NCBI GenBank assembly: GCA_004299305.1
Contig: SCPZ01000125.1
Span: 16,378-80,377 of the forward strand
Length of the DNA stretch: 64,000 bases
DNA from: Methylobacter sp.
Lineage (GTDB): Bacteria; Pseudomonadota; Gammaproteobacteria; Methylococcales; Methylomonadaceae
Reading direction: 5' to 3'
The position numbers and the translations under genes are program-made. The notes under the pieces are model-generated. The model was not told the DNA's origin. It saw only the letters and a program-made list of their open reading frames with translations, and searched no databases. Below are positions 1-8,622 of this stretch, in pieces. How positions within the stretch are numbered: position 1 is the first letter of the stretch; every line of letters begins with the position of its first letter.

Positions 1-1777
1 TGCGGATGCGTTTGTTCGCCGCCGCCAAGCTTTCGGCTTCGGGCAGTTGTCTAAAGGCTTTAACCGCCTGTAAACGCTGCATAAAATCCAGCGGTTCGGC
101 AGGATTTACGGTGATTACCGCGTCGAATTCATCGGCGGTGTAGCCGTGATCGAGGCAATAGCCTTTCAATCGGTCAAAAATAAAATCGATAACCCGGTCG
201 GCTGTTTTGGATTGGTCAGCAGTGTGCCCGGAAACGGTTTTAATCTGGGCTCCGGCGAATTCCGTTAACTCAACAATATTAATGTTAAGTTTATTCTCGA
301 TGATGGTTCTTAGGATACCTAATGCAGCGCGGCGCAAGGCATACGGATCTTTATCACCGGTAGGAATCAAGCCGACCGCAAAAATACCAACCAGTGTGTC
401 TATTTTTTCCGCAATAGCAAGAATTTGCCCGGTTATACTGCCTGCCGTCGGACTGCCCGACTGTTTGGGAAAATACTGTTGTTCAAGCGCCAGGGCGACC
501 TCTTTCGGTTCATGCTCCGCCAGCGCATAATAGCGTCCCATAATGCCTTGCAGGTTGCCGAATTCGCCGACCATCTCGGTCATCAGGTCGGTTTTAGCCA
601 ACAACGCGGCGCGTTCGGCCAATTCAATATCAGCCCCCAAGTGCCCGGCAATAAATTTTGCGAGATTTTTAACCCGTATAGTTTTGTCGTAAACCGTGCC
701 TAAACTTTCTTGAAACACAACGCTGGACAAACTTTCCACGCGATCTTCCAGTTTTTTCTTACGATCTTGATTCCAAAAAAACTCCGCGTCGGAAAGGCGC
801 GGGGTCACCACGCGCTCGTTACCCTGTTGTATGGATTTTGGGTTAGTGCTGTCAATGTTGCTGAAGGTAATGAAGTTGGCCAGCAAACCGCCCTCGGCAT
901 TTTTAACCGGGAAGTATTTCTGGTTGGTTTGCATTGTGGTAATCAGCACTTCTGGCGGCAGCTCCAGGTAACGCGGGTCGAAAGTCCCGGTGATCGGCAT
1001 CGGCCATTCGTTCAAGGCGGCAATCTCTTCCAGCAAATCGGCCTCGATATGCGCCTCACCGTTCACTGCGGCGGCGGCTTTTTGTGCTGCATCGCGGATG
1101 ATGGTTTTTCTTTGCTCGAAATCGGCAATCACGCGGCCTTGTTTGTACAGGGCATCGGCGTAGTCTTCCGGCTTAGTCAGGGTGATTTTTTGCGGAGCGT
1201 GGAAGCGATGACCTTGCGTAGCCGCACCGGTTTTGAGGCCCAGGATTTCGGTGTCGATGACCTTATCGCCGTAAAGCAAGACCGCCCAGTGTACCGGTCT
1301 GACGAATTCGGTAGTGAAGCTGCCCCAACGCATCCGCTTGGCGATCGGCAATCCGGCGATGCTCTGACGGATGATGTCAGGGATCAGGTTTTCAGTTGCT
1401 TGGCCTTTAACGGCTTGAGTAAAACTGAGCCATTCGCCTTTGTCGGTAAGCAAGCGTTCCAGTTGGTCGAAACGGGTACCGCAGCTGACCGCAAAACCCA
1501 AGGCTGCCTTGCTGGGCGTGCCGTCCGGCGCAAATGCCGCTTGCAGCGCAGGGCCGCGCTTTTCGACGGTTTTATCGGGTTGCGCGGTAGACAGGTTTTC
1601 GATGAAAACGGCTAGACGTCTGGGCGTGGCGTAAGCTTTGCTGCCGGTAAAGGTTAGTTCGGCGGCGTTAAGGCCTTGAATGATGCCGCTCAATAAAGCG
1701 TTGCTCAGTTTCAGCAAGGTCTTGGGAGGCAGTTCTTCCGAACCTAATTCGAAAAGTAAATTCTGTTTTTCTATCAC
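1..1777 (-). CDS. glyS: Glycyl-tRNA synthetase beta subunit (C-terminus beyond window)
   Basis: Beta chain of the heterotetrameric bacterial GlyRS that charges tRNA-Gly; it carries the tRNA-binding and HD-like modules while the alpha chain holds the aminoacylation core. Reading from a GTG at 1775-1777, the N-terminus is IEKQNLLFELGSEELPPKTL, the family's characteristic opening (E-x-G-x-EELPPK). Near the left edge the frame still reads QLPEAESLAAANKRI, matching the conserved region near the C-terminus, so only the end is missing. No stop interrupts the frame. The GTG overlaps, in a GTGA, the stop of an out-of-frame continuation of the upstream nuclease gene, so translation was probably coupled to it. 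In most relatives glyS directly follows glyQ; here two foreign-looking genes lie between. Confidence 0.95.
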   Translation of the reverse strand, partial: MIEKQNLLFELGSEELPPKTLLKLSNALLSGIIQGLNAAELTFTGSKAYATPRRLAVFIENLSTAQPDKTVEKRGPALQAAFAPDGTPSKAALGFAVSCGTRFDQLERLLTDKGEWLSFTQAVKGQATENLIPDIIRQSIAGLPIAKRMRWGSFTTEFVRPVHWAVLLYGDKVIDTEILGLKTGAATQGHRFHAPQKITLTKPEDYADALYKQGRVIADFEQRKTIIRDAAQKAAAAVNGEAHIEADLLEEIAALNEWPMPITGTFDPRYLELPPEVLITTMQTNQKYFPVKNAEGGLLANFITFSNIDSTNPKSIQQGNERVVTPRLSDAEFFWNQDRKKKLEDRVESLSSVVFQESLGTVYDKTIRVKNLAKFIAGHLGADIELAERAALLAKTDLMTEMVGEFGNLQGIMGRYYALAEHEPKEVALALEQQYFPKQSGSPTAGSITGQILAIAEKIDTLVGIFAVGLIPTGDKDPYALRRAALGILRTIIENKLNINIVELTEFAGAQIKTVSGHTADQSKTADRVIDFIFDRLKGYCLDHGYTADEFDAVITVNPAEPLDFMQRLQAVKAFRQLPEAESLAAANKRIR

Positions 1778-1919
1778 TGTAGTTCCTTTAATAAAAGGTC
1801 TTTTAAATCTTTAATGATGTACGAGTCGTTATTCATTTGTTTTAACAATTCAATTTGAAATTCGCTTTTGTTAAAGCTGCACTTGAATTCCCTACAAATA
1901 AAGTCAATAAGGCTAGTTA
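1774..1919 (-). pseudogene. Out-of-frame C-terminal continuation of the TOPRIM gene
   Basis: Directly after the nuclease stop, the -1-shifted frame reads LTSLIDFICREFKCSFNKSE and continues to KDLKDLLLKELQ, 48 codons without a stop, ending in a TGA at 1774-1776 that overlaps the glyS GTG by four bases. There is no good start codon or Shine-Dalgarno of its own. Joined to the upstream frame it gives FRGKEALTSL, the GK-x-AL pattern expected near the end of TOPRIM effector proteins. One extra T near 1918-1920 would restore a protein of about 311 residues. This may be a real inactivating deletion, a slippage-recoded site or an assembly error. Confidence 0.6.
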
Positions 1920-2708
1920 AGCTTCTTTACCTCTAAAATAATTTTTAGCAAAATCTAGTGACAGGGTACTAGGCTGATTTATCAAATTGTGCCAATTAAA
2001 TTCGCTTTTAATTTCTTCATAGAGCGAGTTTCTTGTTGGGTGCGTGCTGATTTTTGTGGTTTCGAAATAAGTTAAAAACCAAATTCCTATTGTTTCGATG
2101 GTATCTGTATCAAAAGTATTTGGTTTTGGAATAGAAAAAGATGAATAGTCTATCTTAGGATTAAGATTAAATTTTAAGCATTCAAAAAATTCTTCTTTGA
2201 TAGATTCGATAAAATAGTCGGTTAAATGATTGTCCAAAGCATTCTTGGTAACTTTGATGTCTGAATTCTTTGAAAAGCCACCTGATTTTTTTGATTGTTT
2301 TGGAAATTGATTAACAAAATCCGCAATCAATTGAGTTTCTTCTAATAAATAGTTTTCCCATTCATGCCGATGCCAATACAAAACTTTAGCCTTTTTAGAG
2401 CTAATTATTTCATTGTTCTCTATAGATAATTTATCTTGGCTAACTCTAGATAATTTATCTTGGCTAACTCTATAATCGCTATCCGCGATCGCTAAAACTG
2501 GTATTTTCGTATGAGCTTTAGAATGTTTATAAAAAGTTTTAGCTAAACTGGAATTAAATAAAACAGAACTACTACCAATTTCAAAAACCTCAGGTACATA
2601 AGAGATGTCATTATCTTTAAAAATTTTGCTTATGCTGTTTTGTAAAAATGGTAATTCAGGGCTTGCTGGTTCTCCTTCAACCAATATGTACAATAGTTCT
2701 CCACTCAT
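1917..2708 (-). CDS. TOPRIM-domain nuclease-like protein (AriB/DUF4435-like), frameshifted
   Basis: Probable effector nuclease partner of the ATPase encoded just upstream; its ATG overlaps the ATPase stop in an ATGA. TOPRIM features: an acidic first motif ILVEGEPASPELPF (residues 8-21), the second acidic motif AIADSDYR (about 93-100), then WHRHEWENYLLEE, the His/Glu-Asn-Tyr stretch typical of DUF4435/OLD-type nucleases. The sequence shows the TOPRIM family. Assignment to the PARIS AriB group, rather than another ABC-ATPase/TOPRIM pair, is inference. The frame stops at 1917-1919 after FRGKEA, 263 residues; shifting by one base gives 48 further coherent residues down to the glyS start, so the gene looks frameshifted or carries a sequencing error. 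It is AT-rich beside glyQ/glyS. A 24-bp tandem duplication follows the DSD motif. Confidence 0.7.
   Translation of the reverse strand: MSGELLYILVEGEPASPELPFLQNSISKIFKDNDISYVPEVFEIGSSSVLFNSSLAKTFYKHSKAHTKIPVLAIADSDYRVSQDKLSRVSQDKLSIENNEIISSKKAKVLYWHRHEWENYLLEETQLIADFVNQFPKQSKKSGGFSKNSDIKVTKNALDNHLTDYFIESIKEEFFECLKFNLNPKIDYSSFSIPKPNTFDTDTIETIGIWFLTYFETTKISTHPTRNSLYEEIKSEFNWHNLINQPSTLSLDFAKNYFRGKEA
2424..2471 (-). repeat. Perfect 24-bp tandem duplication inside the TOPRIM gene
   Basis: Two identical, adjacent 24-bp units (2424-2447 and 2448-2471). They encode the octapeptide RVSQDKLS twice in frame, immediately after the ADSDY acidic motif. The perfect identity suggests a recent slippage event. 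Confidence 0.95.
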
Positions 2709-3790
2709 TCCCCTAAATCTCCTAGATCTATAATTTCATCCTCATAAAAAAGTTGTTTTATAAAAGGGGAATGGGTAGTAAAAATATATTGGTTATTGCT
2801 TTGGATGTCTTCGCGCAAAACTTGAATTAATTTTGTTTGCCAAGCAGGATGTAAATGTAATTCCACTTCATCAATAAGCACCACCGAATTTTTCGCTCGC
2901 TCAGAAACCAGACCAACTAGAATTCTTAAAATCTGATGTTCGCCTGAACTCATTTGTGACAAATCGTATTCCACACCGTTTTTACTAAGAATTAACGTAT
3001 CAATATCTTCATTGGATTCCAAACCAATCAATTTTGTTGGATAACATACTTTATTAAATAGCCGTTGCGTTCTAGCCCAATAAGACTCGCCACTTTTTTC
3101 CTGATTCCAGGTTTGGTGCTTAAGATAAAACTCCCTCAACCATGACAAAACATCGTTATAGAGCAAGTTATCTTCTTTTTCCGTTGAGAAGCTTCTTACC
3201 AACATCAAAGAGCGTCTTTGATCTAAATAACAGATTCCACCTATACGCTCAAACATACTCCTTGATACTTGATTTTGGCTAATCGCTCGTTTTAATTGTC
3301 CTCGTGATCCCAATACTCTTGCAGCCCCTGTTGGACTAACAGAAACAGAAAAAGGTTCTCTTTCATGTGAATTGGAGGGTGGATATTGCCAGATAGCGGT
3401 TGATGATTCAGTAACAGGCGGTATATTTGTTTTTTTATCCGCAAAAGGAATAGATAAGTTTAACGCTCGAAAAATCTCATTAATAGCAGCCGCCTCATCT
3501 TCTTCAATCGAGTATTCCAGTTCGATTTTGGCATGATTATTCACACGACTGTTACCATGAACTAGCTGTTGCACAGAGAAATCCAATCCCTCTCTTAATT
3601 CTGGATGCTGGGGGTTTTCCAAACTTTTAACTACAACTTGAACAGCATCTAAAATAGAGGTTTTACCGCTCCCATTTGGACCAACTATCAAAGTAACAGC
3701 TCGGGGCTTAGATAAGCTGTCAGTAAAATCTAATTTATCTAAATTTTTAATAGCTCGAAAATTTTGTATTTTCAAAGAATGTAATTTCAT
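2705..3790 (-). CDS. ABC-type AAA ATPase (AAA_15/AAA_21, AriA/OLD-like)
   Basis: A 361-residue SMC/ABC-type ATPase. Seen in order: N-terminal LHSLKIQNFRAIKNL strand typical of RecF/OLD ATPases, Walker A GPNGSGKTS (about residue 36), a long insertion, an ABC signature MSSGEHQIL, Walker B VVLIDEVELHLHP with its catalytic Glu, and the switch histidine in TTHSP. The ATG at 3788-3790 was chosen because the earlier in-frame codons overlap the glyQ 3' end; it lies 7 bp after the glyQ stop. Its TGA overlaps the nuclease ATG, so the two are translationally coupled. In known systems (PARIS AriA, OLD, Gabija-type) such ATPases sense an invader and release or activate a nuclease; that role here is inferred. 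AT-rich composition and placement inside an aminoacyl-tRNA synthetase operon suggest horizontal acquisition. Confidence 0.85.
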   Translation of the reverse strand: MKLHSLKIQNFRAIKNLDKLDFTDSLSKPRAVTLIVGPNGSGKTSILDAVQVVVKSLENPQHPELREGLDFSVQQLVHGNSRVNNHAKIELEYSIEEDEAAAINEIFRALNLSIPFADKKTNIPPVTESSTAIWQYPPSNSHEREPFSVSVSPTGAARVLGSRGQLKRAISQNQVSRSMFERIGGICYLDQRRSLMLVRSFSTEKEDNLLYNDVLSWLREFYLKHQTWNQEKSGESYWARTQRLFNKVCYPTKLIGLESNEDIDTLILSKNGVEYDLSQMSSGEHQILRILVGLVSERAKNSVVLIDEVELHLHPAWQTKLIQVLREDIQSNNQYIFTTHSPFIKQLFYEDEIIDLGDLGE

Positions 3791-3797
3791 GATTTCA

Positions 3798-4700
3798 TTA
3801 ATTACACATCGGAAAACCCAACGATTCCCTACGCTGGTAATAGACTTCGGCAACGGATTTAGCCAAATTCCTGACTCTTAACAGATAGCGTTGACGCTCG
3901 GTCACCGAAATAGCATGGCGCGCATCCAGCAGATTAAAGGCATGTGAGGCTTTCAGCACCATCTCATAGGCCGGTAGCGGCAGGTTCAATTCGATCAGCT
4001 TGGTGCATTCCTGCTCGTAGGTGTTGAAACACTCGAACATGAACTCGACGTTGGCATGATCAAAATTATAAGCCGACATTTCGACTTCGTTTTGATGAAA
4101 CACGTCGCCGTAAGTGACGGTGCCGAATGGTCCGTTAGTCCAGACCAGGTCGTAAACGCTTTTAACGCCTTGCAAGTACATCGCGATGCGCTCCAAGCCG
4201 TATGTGATCTCGCCGGTGATCGGCCTGCATTCAAGACCGCCGACTTGCTGAAAATAGGTGAACTGGGTCACTTCCATGCCGTTGAGCCAGACTTCCCAGC
4301 CCAAGCCCCATGCTCCCAAAGTAGGCGATTCCCAATTGTCTTCGACAAAACGCACATCGTGTTCCAGCAGATCCAGGCCTAAATGGCGTAACGAACCCAG
4401 GTACAGTTCCTGGATATTGTCCGGTGACGGTTTTAACACCACCTGAAACTGGTAGTAATGCTGCAAGCGGTTGGGATTTTCGCCGAAACGACCGTCGGTT
4501 GGTCTTCGCGACGGCTGCACATAGGCAGCATTCCAAGGCTCAGGGCCTATGGCGCGTAAAAAGGTGGCGGGATGAAACGTCCCGGCGCCAACTTCCTGAT
4601 CCAGCGGTTGCAATAAAATACAACCCTGATCTGACCAGTATTTCTGTAAGGCCAGGATGAGTCCCTGAAAAGTAGATAAGTCGTTGTTTATGCTGGACAC
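3798..4700 (-). CDS. glyQ: Glycyl-tRNA synthetase alpha subunit
   Basis: Catalytic alpha chain of the alpha2beta2 GlyRS, cytoplasmic, forming glycyl-adenylate and charging tRNA-Gly. At 300 residues it has the usual family length and the canonical sequence: [14 protein letters not shown] near the N-terminus, [20 protein letters not shown], the [20 protein letters not shown] stretch, [12 protein letters not shown], and the terminal ESLGFPMCN. It begins with GTG (4698-4700). The end is intact, so the insertion of the ATPase/nuclease pair occurred just after the stop and did not damage glyQ. glyS follows only after those two genes, so all four are probably one transcript. Confidence 0.97.
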   Translation of the reverse strand: MSSINNDLSTFQGLILALQKYWSDQGCILLQPLDQEVGAGTFHPATFLRAIGPEPWNAAYVQPSRRPTDGRFGENPNRLQHYYQFQVVLKPSPDNIQELYLGSLRHLGLDLLEHDVRFVEDNWESPTLGAWGLGWEVWLNGMEVTQFTYFQQVGGLECRPITGEITYGLERIAMYLQGVKSVYDLVWTNGPFGTVTYGDVFHQNEVEMSAYNFDHANVEFMFECFNTYEQECTKLIELNLPLPAYEMVLKASHAFNLLDARHAISVTERQRYLLRVRNLAKSVAEVYYQRRESLGFPMCN

Positions 4701-4851
4701 GGTTTAATGCTCTTGGGCAATAAAAAGTCGATGATTATAACTGAAAAACCGCTATGGAGCATATCGTTAGATTAGACCTACACAATTTCGTATCAACGAG
4801 ACCTGCAAGCGTTTGTTAATACGTAGCATTGCTGATTTTGCATGATTAGTT

Positions 4852-4880
4852 ACCTATCCAAATATAGATAGGTTTATACT
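4852..4880 (+). promoter_or_regulatory. Possible operator/promoter ahead of the ferritin-like gene
   Basis: The inverted repeat ACCTATC (4852-4858) / GATAGGT (4867-4873) is followed directly by TATACT (4875-4880), a fair sigma-70 -10 box. No good -35 box is spaced correctly, which would fit an activator- or repressor-controlled promoter. The factor is unknown. Confidence 0.3.
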
Positions 4881-4981
4881 CGAACTTCATTAAACAGAAG
4901 CGATGCCATACATCGTTATCAGAGTTTTAATGAATATCTGAATATTAGGTGATGCACTTTTTAAACAAAAGGGGAATCAAC

Positions 4982-5437
4982 ATGAACGATCAAGACAAGC
5001 AACAAGCCGTAGAAATTCTTAACAAAATCATGGAGCTTGAATTAGCGGGGGTTGTTCGCTACACGCATTACTCGCTTATGATTTATGGCTACAACCGCAT
5101 TCCTATTGTTTCCTGGCTCAAGGGCAATGCTGACGAGAGTCTTGCTCATGCGCATAAAGCAGGCGAACTCGTGACATTATTGGGAGGACACCCTTCCCTT
5201 AAAATCGGCCCATTATTAGAAACAGCCAAACATGACATTGGCGATATTCTCAGAGAAAGCTTGGAGCATGAAAAAACAGCAATAGCCGCCTATTTTGAAC
5301 TGCTGAAAGTCTCTGAAGGCGTTTCAGTGCTGTTGGAGGAATACGCGCGAGACATGATTGTCGAGGAAGAGCTGCATCTTGACGAAGTCAATAAAATGCT
5401 GCGAAAACCCGGCGATGTTCAACCATTTAACCTGTAA
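4982..5437 (+). CDS. Ferritin-like (bacterioferritin-type) four-helix protein
   Basis: A 151-residue protein with the four-helix ferritin-like layout. It opens with helix A containing NKIMELELAGVVRYTHYS (Glu18 matches the bacterioferritin ligand position), has a helix B acidic/His stretch ADESLAHAHKAGEL, helix C with LEHEKTAIAAY, and helix D with MIVEEELHLDEV. These Glu and His residues could bind a diiron centre, implying iron storage or oxidative-stress protection; Dps-like or other diiron roles are not excluded. The ATG at 4982 is chosen over the one at 4949 because AGGGGA lies at the right distance upstream. The helix B spacing is E-x-x-x-H rather than E-x-x-H. It appears to be a single-gene unit. 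Confidence 0.75.
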   Translation: MNDQDKQQAVEILNKIMELELAGVVRYTHYSLMIYGYNRIPIVSWLKGNADESLAHAHKAGELVTLLGGHPSLKIGPLLETAKHDIGDILRESLEHEKTAIAAYFELLKVSEGVSVLLEEYARDMIVEEELHLDEVNKMLRKPGDVQPFNL

Positions 5438-5480
5438 GACGGATCGGTATTCCGCAACCCAAGCAAAGTAAGAAATAATT

Positions 5481-5659
5481 GTAACTACTCACCCCCTTTT
5501 TTAACCGCAAAGCCGATTCTTACTGTCCAAAGCCAGCTTTGGACTCCAGAAAAAGGTGCTATAGGAGTTCAAAGCTGGCTTTGCCTACATGGATGTAGGT
5601 AAGAAGCGGAAGCTTTGAATATGACAGAAGCCAGCATTAGCATAGGGGTGAGTAATTAC
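5481..5659. repeat. MITE-like element with terminal inverted repeats and internal hairpin
   Basis: Ends are GTAACTACTCACCCC (5481-5495) and GGGGTGAGTAATTAC (5645-5659), inverted copies with one mismatch. Inside is a 17-bp stem (5531-5547 with 5564-5580, one mismatch, 16-nt loop). The left arm overlaps a second palindrome, GTCCAAAG/CTTTGGAC (5525-5544). There is no coding capacity. A related end sequence bounds the element at 60794-60934. The segment 5577-5617 also resembles 15305-15357 (both carry AGCGGAAGCTTTG). Confidence 0.65.
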
Positions 5660-5696
5660 CAAAATTTAACCATTGATCGCGCCTGGGGTTAACCAC

Positions 5697-7265
5697 ATGG
5701 ACAATAAAACAATGCCGGATTCAAGCCTCACCCTCATTAAGGCCTTATCCGAAGCCAATGCTTGCAGCATCGTTGAAACCCATATTTCCTGGGTGCTGCT
5801 GACAGGACAATACGCCTATAAAATCAAAAAACCGGTCGACTTCGGTTTCCTTGATTTTTCCACACTGGAAAAACGCCGTTTTTGCTGCAATGAAGAATTA
5901 AGACTCAACAGGCGCTTGGCCGCCGAGCTGTATCTTAAGGTCCTGCCGATAACGGGAACACCGGACCATCCCGAAATAGACGGCACTGGCGCAGCCATCG
6001 AATATGCCCTCAAGATGATTCGCTTTCCTTCCGGGCAATTGCTAAGCGAATACGCAGGACGCGATCAACTGAACACAGATGAAATCGATCAACTTGCCGA
6101 CCTTGTCGCCGGTTTTCATGACACCATTGAACAGGCGAACGAAAGCTCCCCCTATGGCGATAGCGCAAACATCAAGCATTGGTTTATCGAGAATTTCGAC
6201 CACATCAGGCCCCTACTAAGCGATGACGATCAAAAACAGCGACTACAAAATATCCGGCAATGGGGCGATAGCGAATGGCTAAAACAAGCCGCATTGATGC
6301 AGCAGCGCAGACAACAAGGCTATGTGCGCGAATGTCACGGCGATCTACATCTGGGCAACATGACACTCATCAACGGCAAGGTAACCCTGTTCGATTGCAT
6401 CGAATTTAATCCAATGTTGCGCTGGATTGACGTAATCAGTGAAGTGGCTTTTCTATTTGTCGACCTGTTGCGCTTTGGTTATGAGCACTATGCTTACCGC
6501 TTTCTTAATCGCTATATGCAGCACACCGGTGATTATCAAGGACTGGCGTTGTTGCGTTATTATCTCGTTTACCGAGCGCTGGTGAGGGCTAAAGTGTCCG
6601 TATTGCGCATGGCGCAACAACATGATGACGATGCCGATCAGGCACGTTGCGAATACGCCGTTTTTGCCGGTCTGGCCGAGCGTTTTACCCGGCATCGCCA
6701 AACCGCCCTGATCATTACCCATGGCTATTCAGGTTCAGGCAAATCAACCCTGGCAAGTCAACTTGCCGAAAAAATCGGCGCATTCCAGATACGTTCCGAT
6801 ATAGAACGCAAACGGCTGTTCGGCTATCAGGCATCGGCACAAACCGGCAGCGGCATTAACGATGGACTTTATAGTCAACAGGCAAGCCAAAAAACCTATC
6901 AACATCTTAAAGAACTTGCCAAAACCGTGCTTGATGCGGGTTTTCCGGCGATTATCGACGCGACTTTCCTTAAATCCGGGCAGCGCGACCTATTTCGACA
7001 ACTTGCGAACGACTGCGGCGCACCCTTTCATATCATTACTTTTCAAGCCTCCGAACAGGAATTATGCAGACGCATCCAGCAACGGCAAAACGATGCATCG
7101 GAAGCGACGATAACCGTACTGCATCAACAGCAGCGATCGGCACAGCCGCTATCGGAACAAGAACAAGCCGATGTCATAACGATTGATACCGAGAGCGACA
7201 ACGCCCTGAAAAACCTGTTGGATAATTTTGACCATTATTGTAATAACTGTGCCGTATATAGTTAG
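5697..7265 (+). CDS. Bifunctional APH-like kinase / P-loop ATPase protein
   Basis: A 522-residue two-domain protein. The N-terminal half resembles aminoglycoside phosphotransferase/choline kinase folds: the catalytic loop reads CHGDLHLGNM (His214 region) followed by the metal-binding VTLFDCIEFN. The C-terminal half is a small P-loop kinase with Walker A GYSGSGKST (about residues 343-351) and IIDATFLKSGQRD further on, resembling the zeta-toxin/gluconate-kinase-like group. This fusion is widespread in Proteobacteria (COG2187 joined to COG0645), but substrate and role are unknown to me. I chose the ATG at 5697 over a TTG at 5673 because GGGG lies upstream of it; another ATG at 5712 is possible. 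It stands alone between a repeat element and the signalling block. Confidence 0.85.
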   Translation: MDNKTMPDSSLTLIKALSEANACSIVETHISWVLLTGQYAYKIKKPVDFGFLDFSTLEKRRFCCNEELRLNRRLAAELYLKVLPITGTPDHPEIDGTGAAIEYALKMIRFPSGQLLSEYAGRDQLNTDEIDQLADLVAGFHDTIEQANESSPYGDSANIKHWFIENFDHIRPLLSDDDQKQRLQNIRQWGDSEWLKQAALMQQRRQQGYVRECHGDLHLGNMTLINGKVTLFDCIEFNPMLRWIDVISEVAFLFVDLLRFGYEHYAYRFLNRYMQHTGDYQGLALLRYYLVYRALVRAKVSVLRMAQQHDDDADQARCEYAVFAGLAERFTRHRQTALIITHGYSGSGKSTLASQLAEKIGAFQIRSDIERKRLFGYQASAQTGSGINDGLYSQQASQKTYQHLKELAKTVLDAGFPAIIDATFLKSGQRDLFRQLANDCGAPFHIITFQASEQELCRRIQQRQNDASEATITVLHQQQRSAQPLSEQEQADVITIDTESDNALKNLLDNFDHYCNNCAVYS

Positions 7266-7416
7266 CGCAAGACATGTCGCGCACGCCTATTTAAATAGCG
7301 AAGGCTATTGCGCTTTCAACGAGGATTAACAAACGAATTTACTTATTCCCTAATGACCTGACGTTATCCTATAATCCAAGTCGACAGAGTCTTTTTCCAG
7401 CCGAAAAAGCGTTGTC

Positions 7417-8547
7417 ATGCCAACTACGGAACGACCCATGCCAGAAATCCCCCTACAAACAATATTGATTGTTGACGACTCCCCGGAAAACCTCACCGTT
7501 CTCAGCGAGTTACTACTGCCGACCTACCGGGTGCTTGCCGCCGCCTCTGGCCCGAAAGCATTGCGTATCGCCAGCACCGAACCGCATCCCGACCTGATTC
7601 TATTGGATGTAATGATGCCGGAAATGGATGGCTACCAAGTCTTCGAGCAACTTCGTGCAGCCCCCGCCACTCGCGACATTCCGGTCATATTCGTCACTGC
7701 AATGGACAAGATGGAAGCTGAATTGCACGGACTGGATGTTGGTGCGGTGGACTACATCACCAAACCTATCGTACCGCCCATCGTGCTGGCCCGAGTTCAT
7801 ACCCAACTGGAACTAAAACAGGCCCGCGACTGGCTACGCAACCAAAACGACTATCTGGAAGCCGAAGTTGCCAAACGCATGGCCGAAAACGAGTCGATCC
7901 AGGAAGTATCTATCCGGGCCTTGGCTCACTTGGCGGAAACGCGCGACCCTGAAACCGGCAACCACATCCTGCGCACCCAACGCTATGTCCAGCAACTTGC
8001 CTTGAGCCTGCGAACCCACCCGCGCTTTGCATCGACATTGACCGACCACTATATCCACTTGCTGGCCCGCTCCGCCCCATTACATGATATAGGCAAAGTC
8101 GGCATCCCGGACGCCATCTTGCAAAAGCCAGGCCCCCTCACGCCGGAAGAGTGGGAAATCATGAAAACACATTCCCAGCTCGGCAGCGAAGCCATTGAGC
8201 TGGCCGAACGGGATGCGGAGAAAGCGGTGGAATTCCTCTCCCTGGCTAAGGAAATAGCCCGTTGGCATCACGAGAAATGGGACGGAACGGGGTATCCAGA
8301 CAGTCTCTCCAATGACGCTATCCCGCTTTCGGCCCGGATTATGGCCTTGGCGGATGTCTTCGACGCCCTGATTTCCCGACGTGTCTACAAGAACCCCATG
8401 CCTTACGCTGAAGTTAAAATCCTCATTGCAACCGGACGAGGACGGCATTTCGACCCGGACATGACCGATGTCTTTCTCGCCCATTTTCAAGTCTTCTGCG
8501 ACATCGCCGATCAGCATCGCGACCCACCCCTGACTAAAATGCCATGA
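7417..8547 (+). CDS. Response regulator with HD-GYP domain (c-di-GMP phosphodiesterase, RpfG-like)
   Basis: A 376-residue RpfG-type regulator. The receiver domain (residues 14-130) has the acidic pair IVDDS, phospho-acceptor Asp64 in LILLDVMMPEMDG, and YITKP with the conserved Lys. After a short coiled linker, the HD-GYP domain (about 160-360) shows the metal ligands HDIGKVG (His223-Asp224), HSQLG, WHHEKWDGTGYP (GYP at 292-294) and MALADVFDAL. This predicts hydrolysis of cyclic di-GMP controlled by phosphorylation. It is the first gene of a signalling block with a PAS sensor and a hybrid kinase, likely partners. The start is uncertain: an ATG at 7438 is equally possible and no strong Shine-Dalgarno favours either. 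Confidence 0.93.
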   Translation: MPTTERPMPEIPLQTILIVDDSPENLTVLSELLLPTYRVLAAASGPKALRIASTEPHPDLILLDVMMPEMDGYQVFEQLRAAPATRDIPVIFVTAMDKMEAELHGLDVGAVDYITKPIVPPIVLARVHTQLELKQARDWLRNQNDYLEAEVAKRMAENESIQEVSIRALAHLAETRDPETGNHILRTQRYVQQLALSLRTHPRFASTLTDHYIHLLARSAPLHDIGKVGIPDAILQKPGPLTPEEWEIMKTHSQLGSEAIELAERDAEKAVEFLSLAKEIARWHHEKWDGTGYPDSLSNDAIPLSARIMALADVFDALISRRVYKNPMPYAEVKILIATGRGRHFDPDMTDVFLAHFQVFCDIADQHRDPPLTKMP

Positions 8548-8622
8548 ACCTAAAAACCGCCATTGGAAAGTTCGATGAATCTACTCGTATCCTCCGGTCT
8601 TGGTCACTAAGCTAACGCCGCC

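Noticed and set aside
207..1634. Long open frames on the plus strand opposite glyS
   Set aside because: The minus frame is a clear GlyS beta subunit; the plus frames have no family resemblance and are its complement.
3788..3853. Longer start for the ATPase overlapping glyQ
   Set aside because: The extra 21 residues are the shadow of the glyQ C-terminus; the internal ATG fits the family start.
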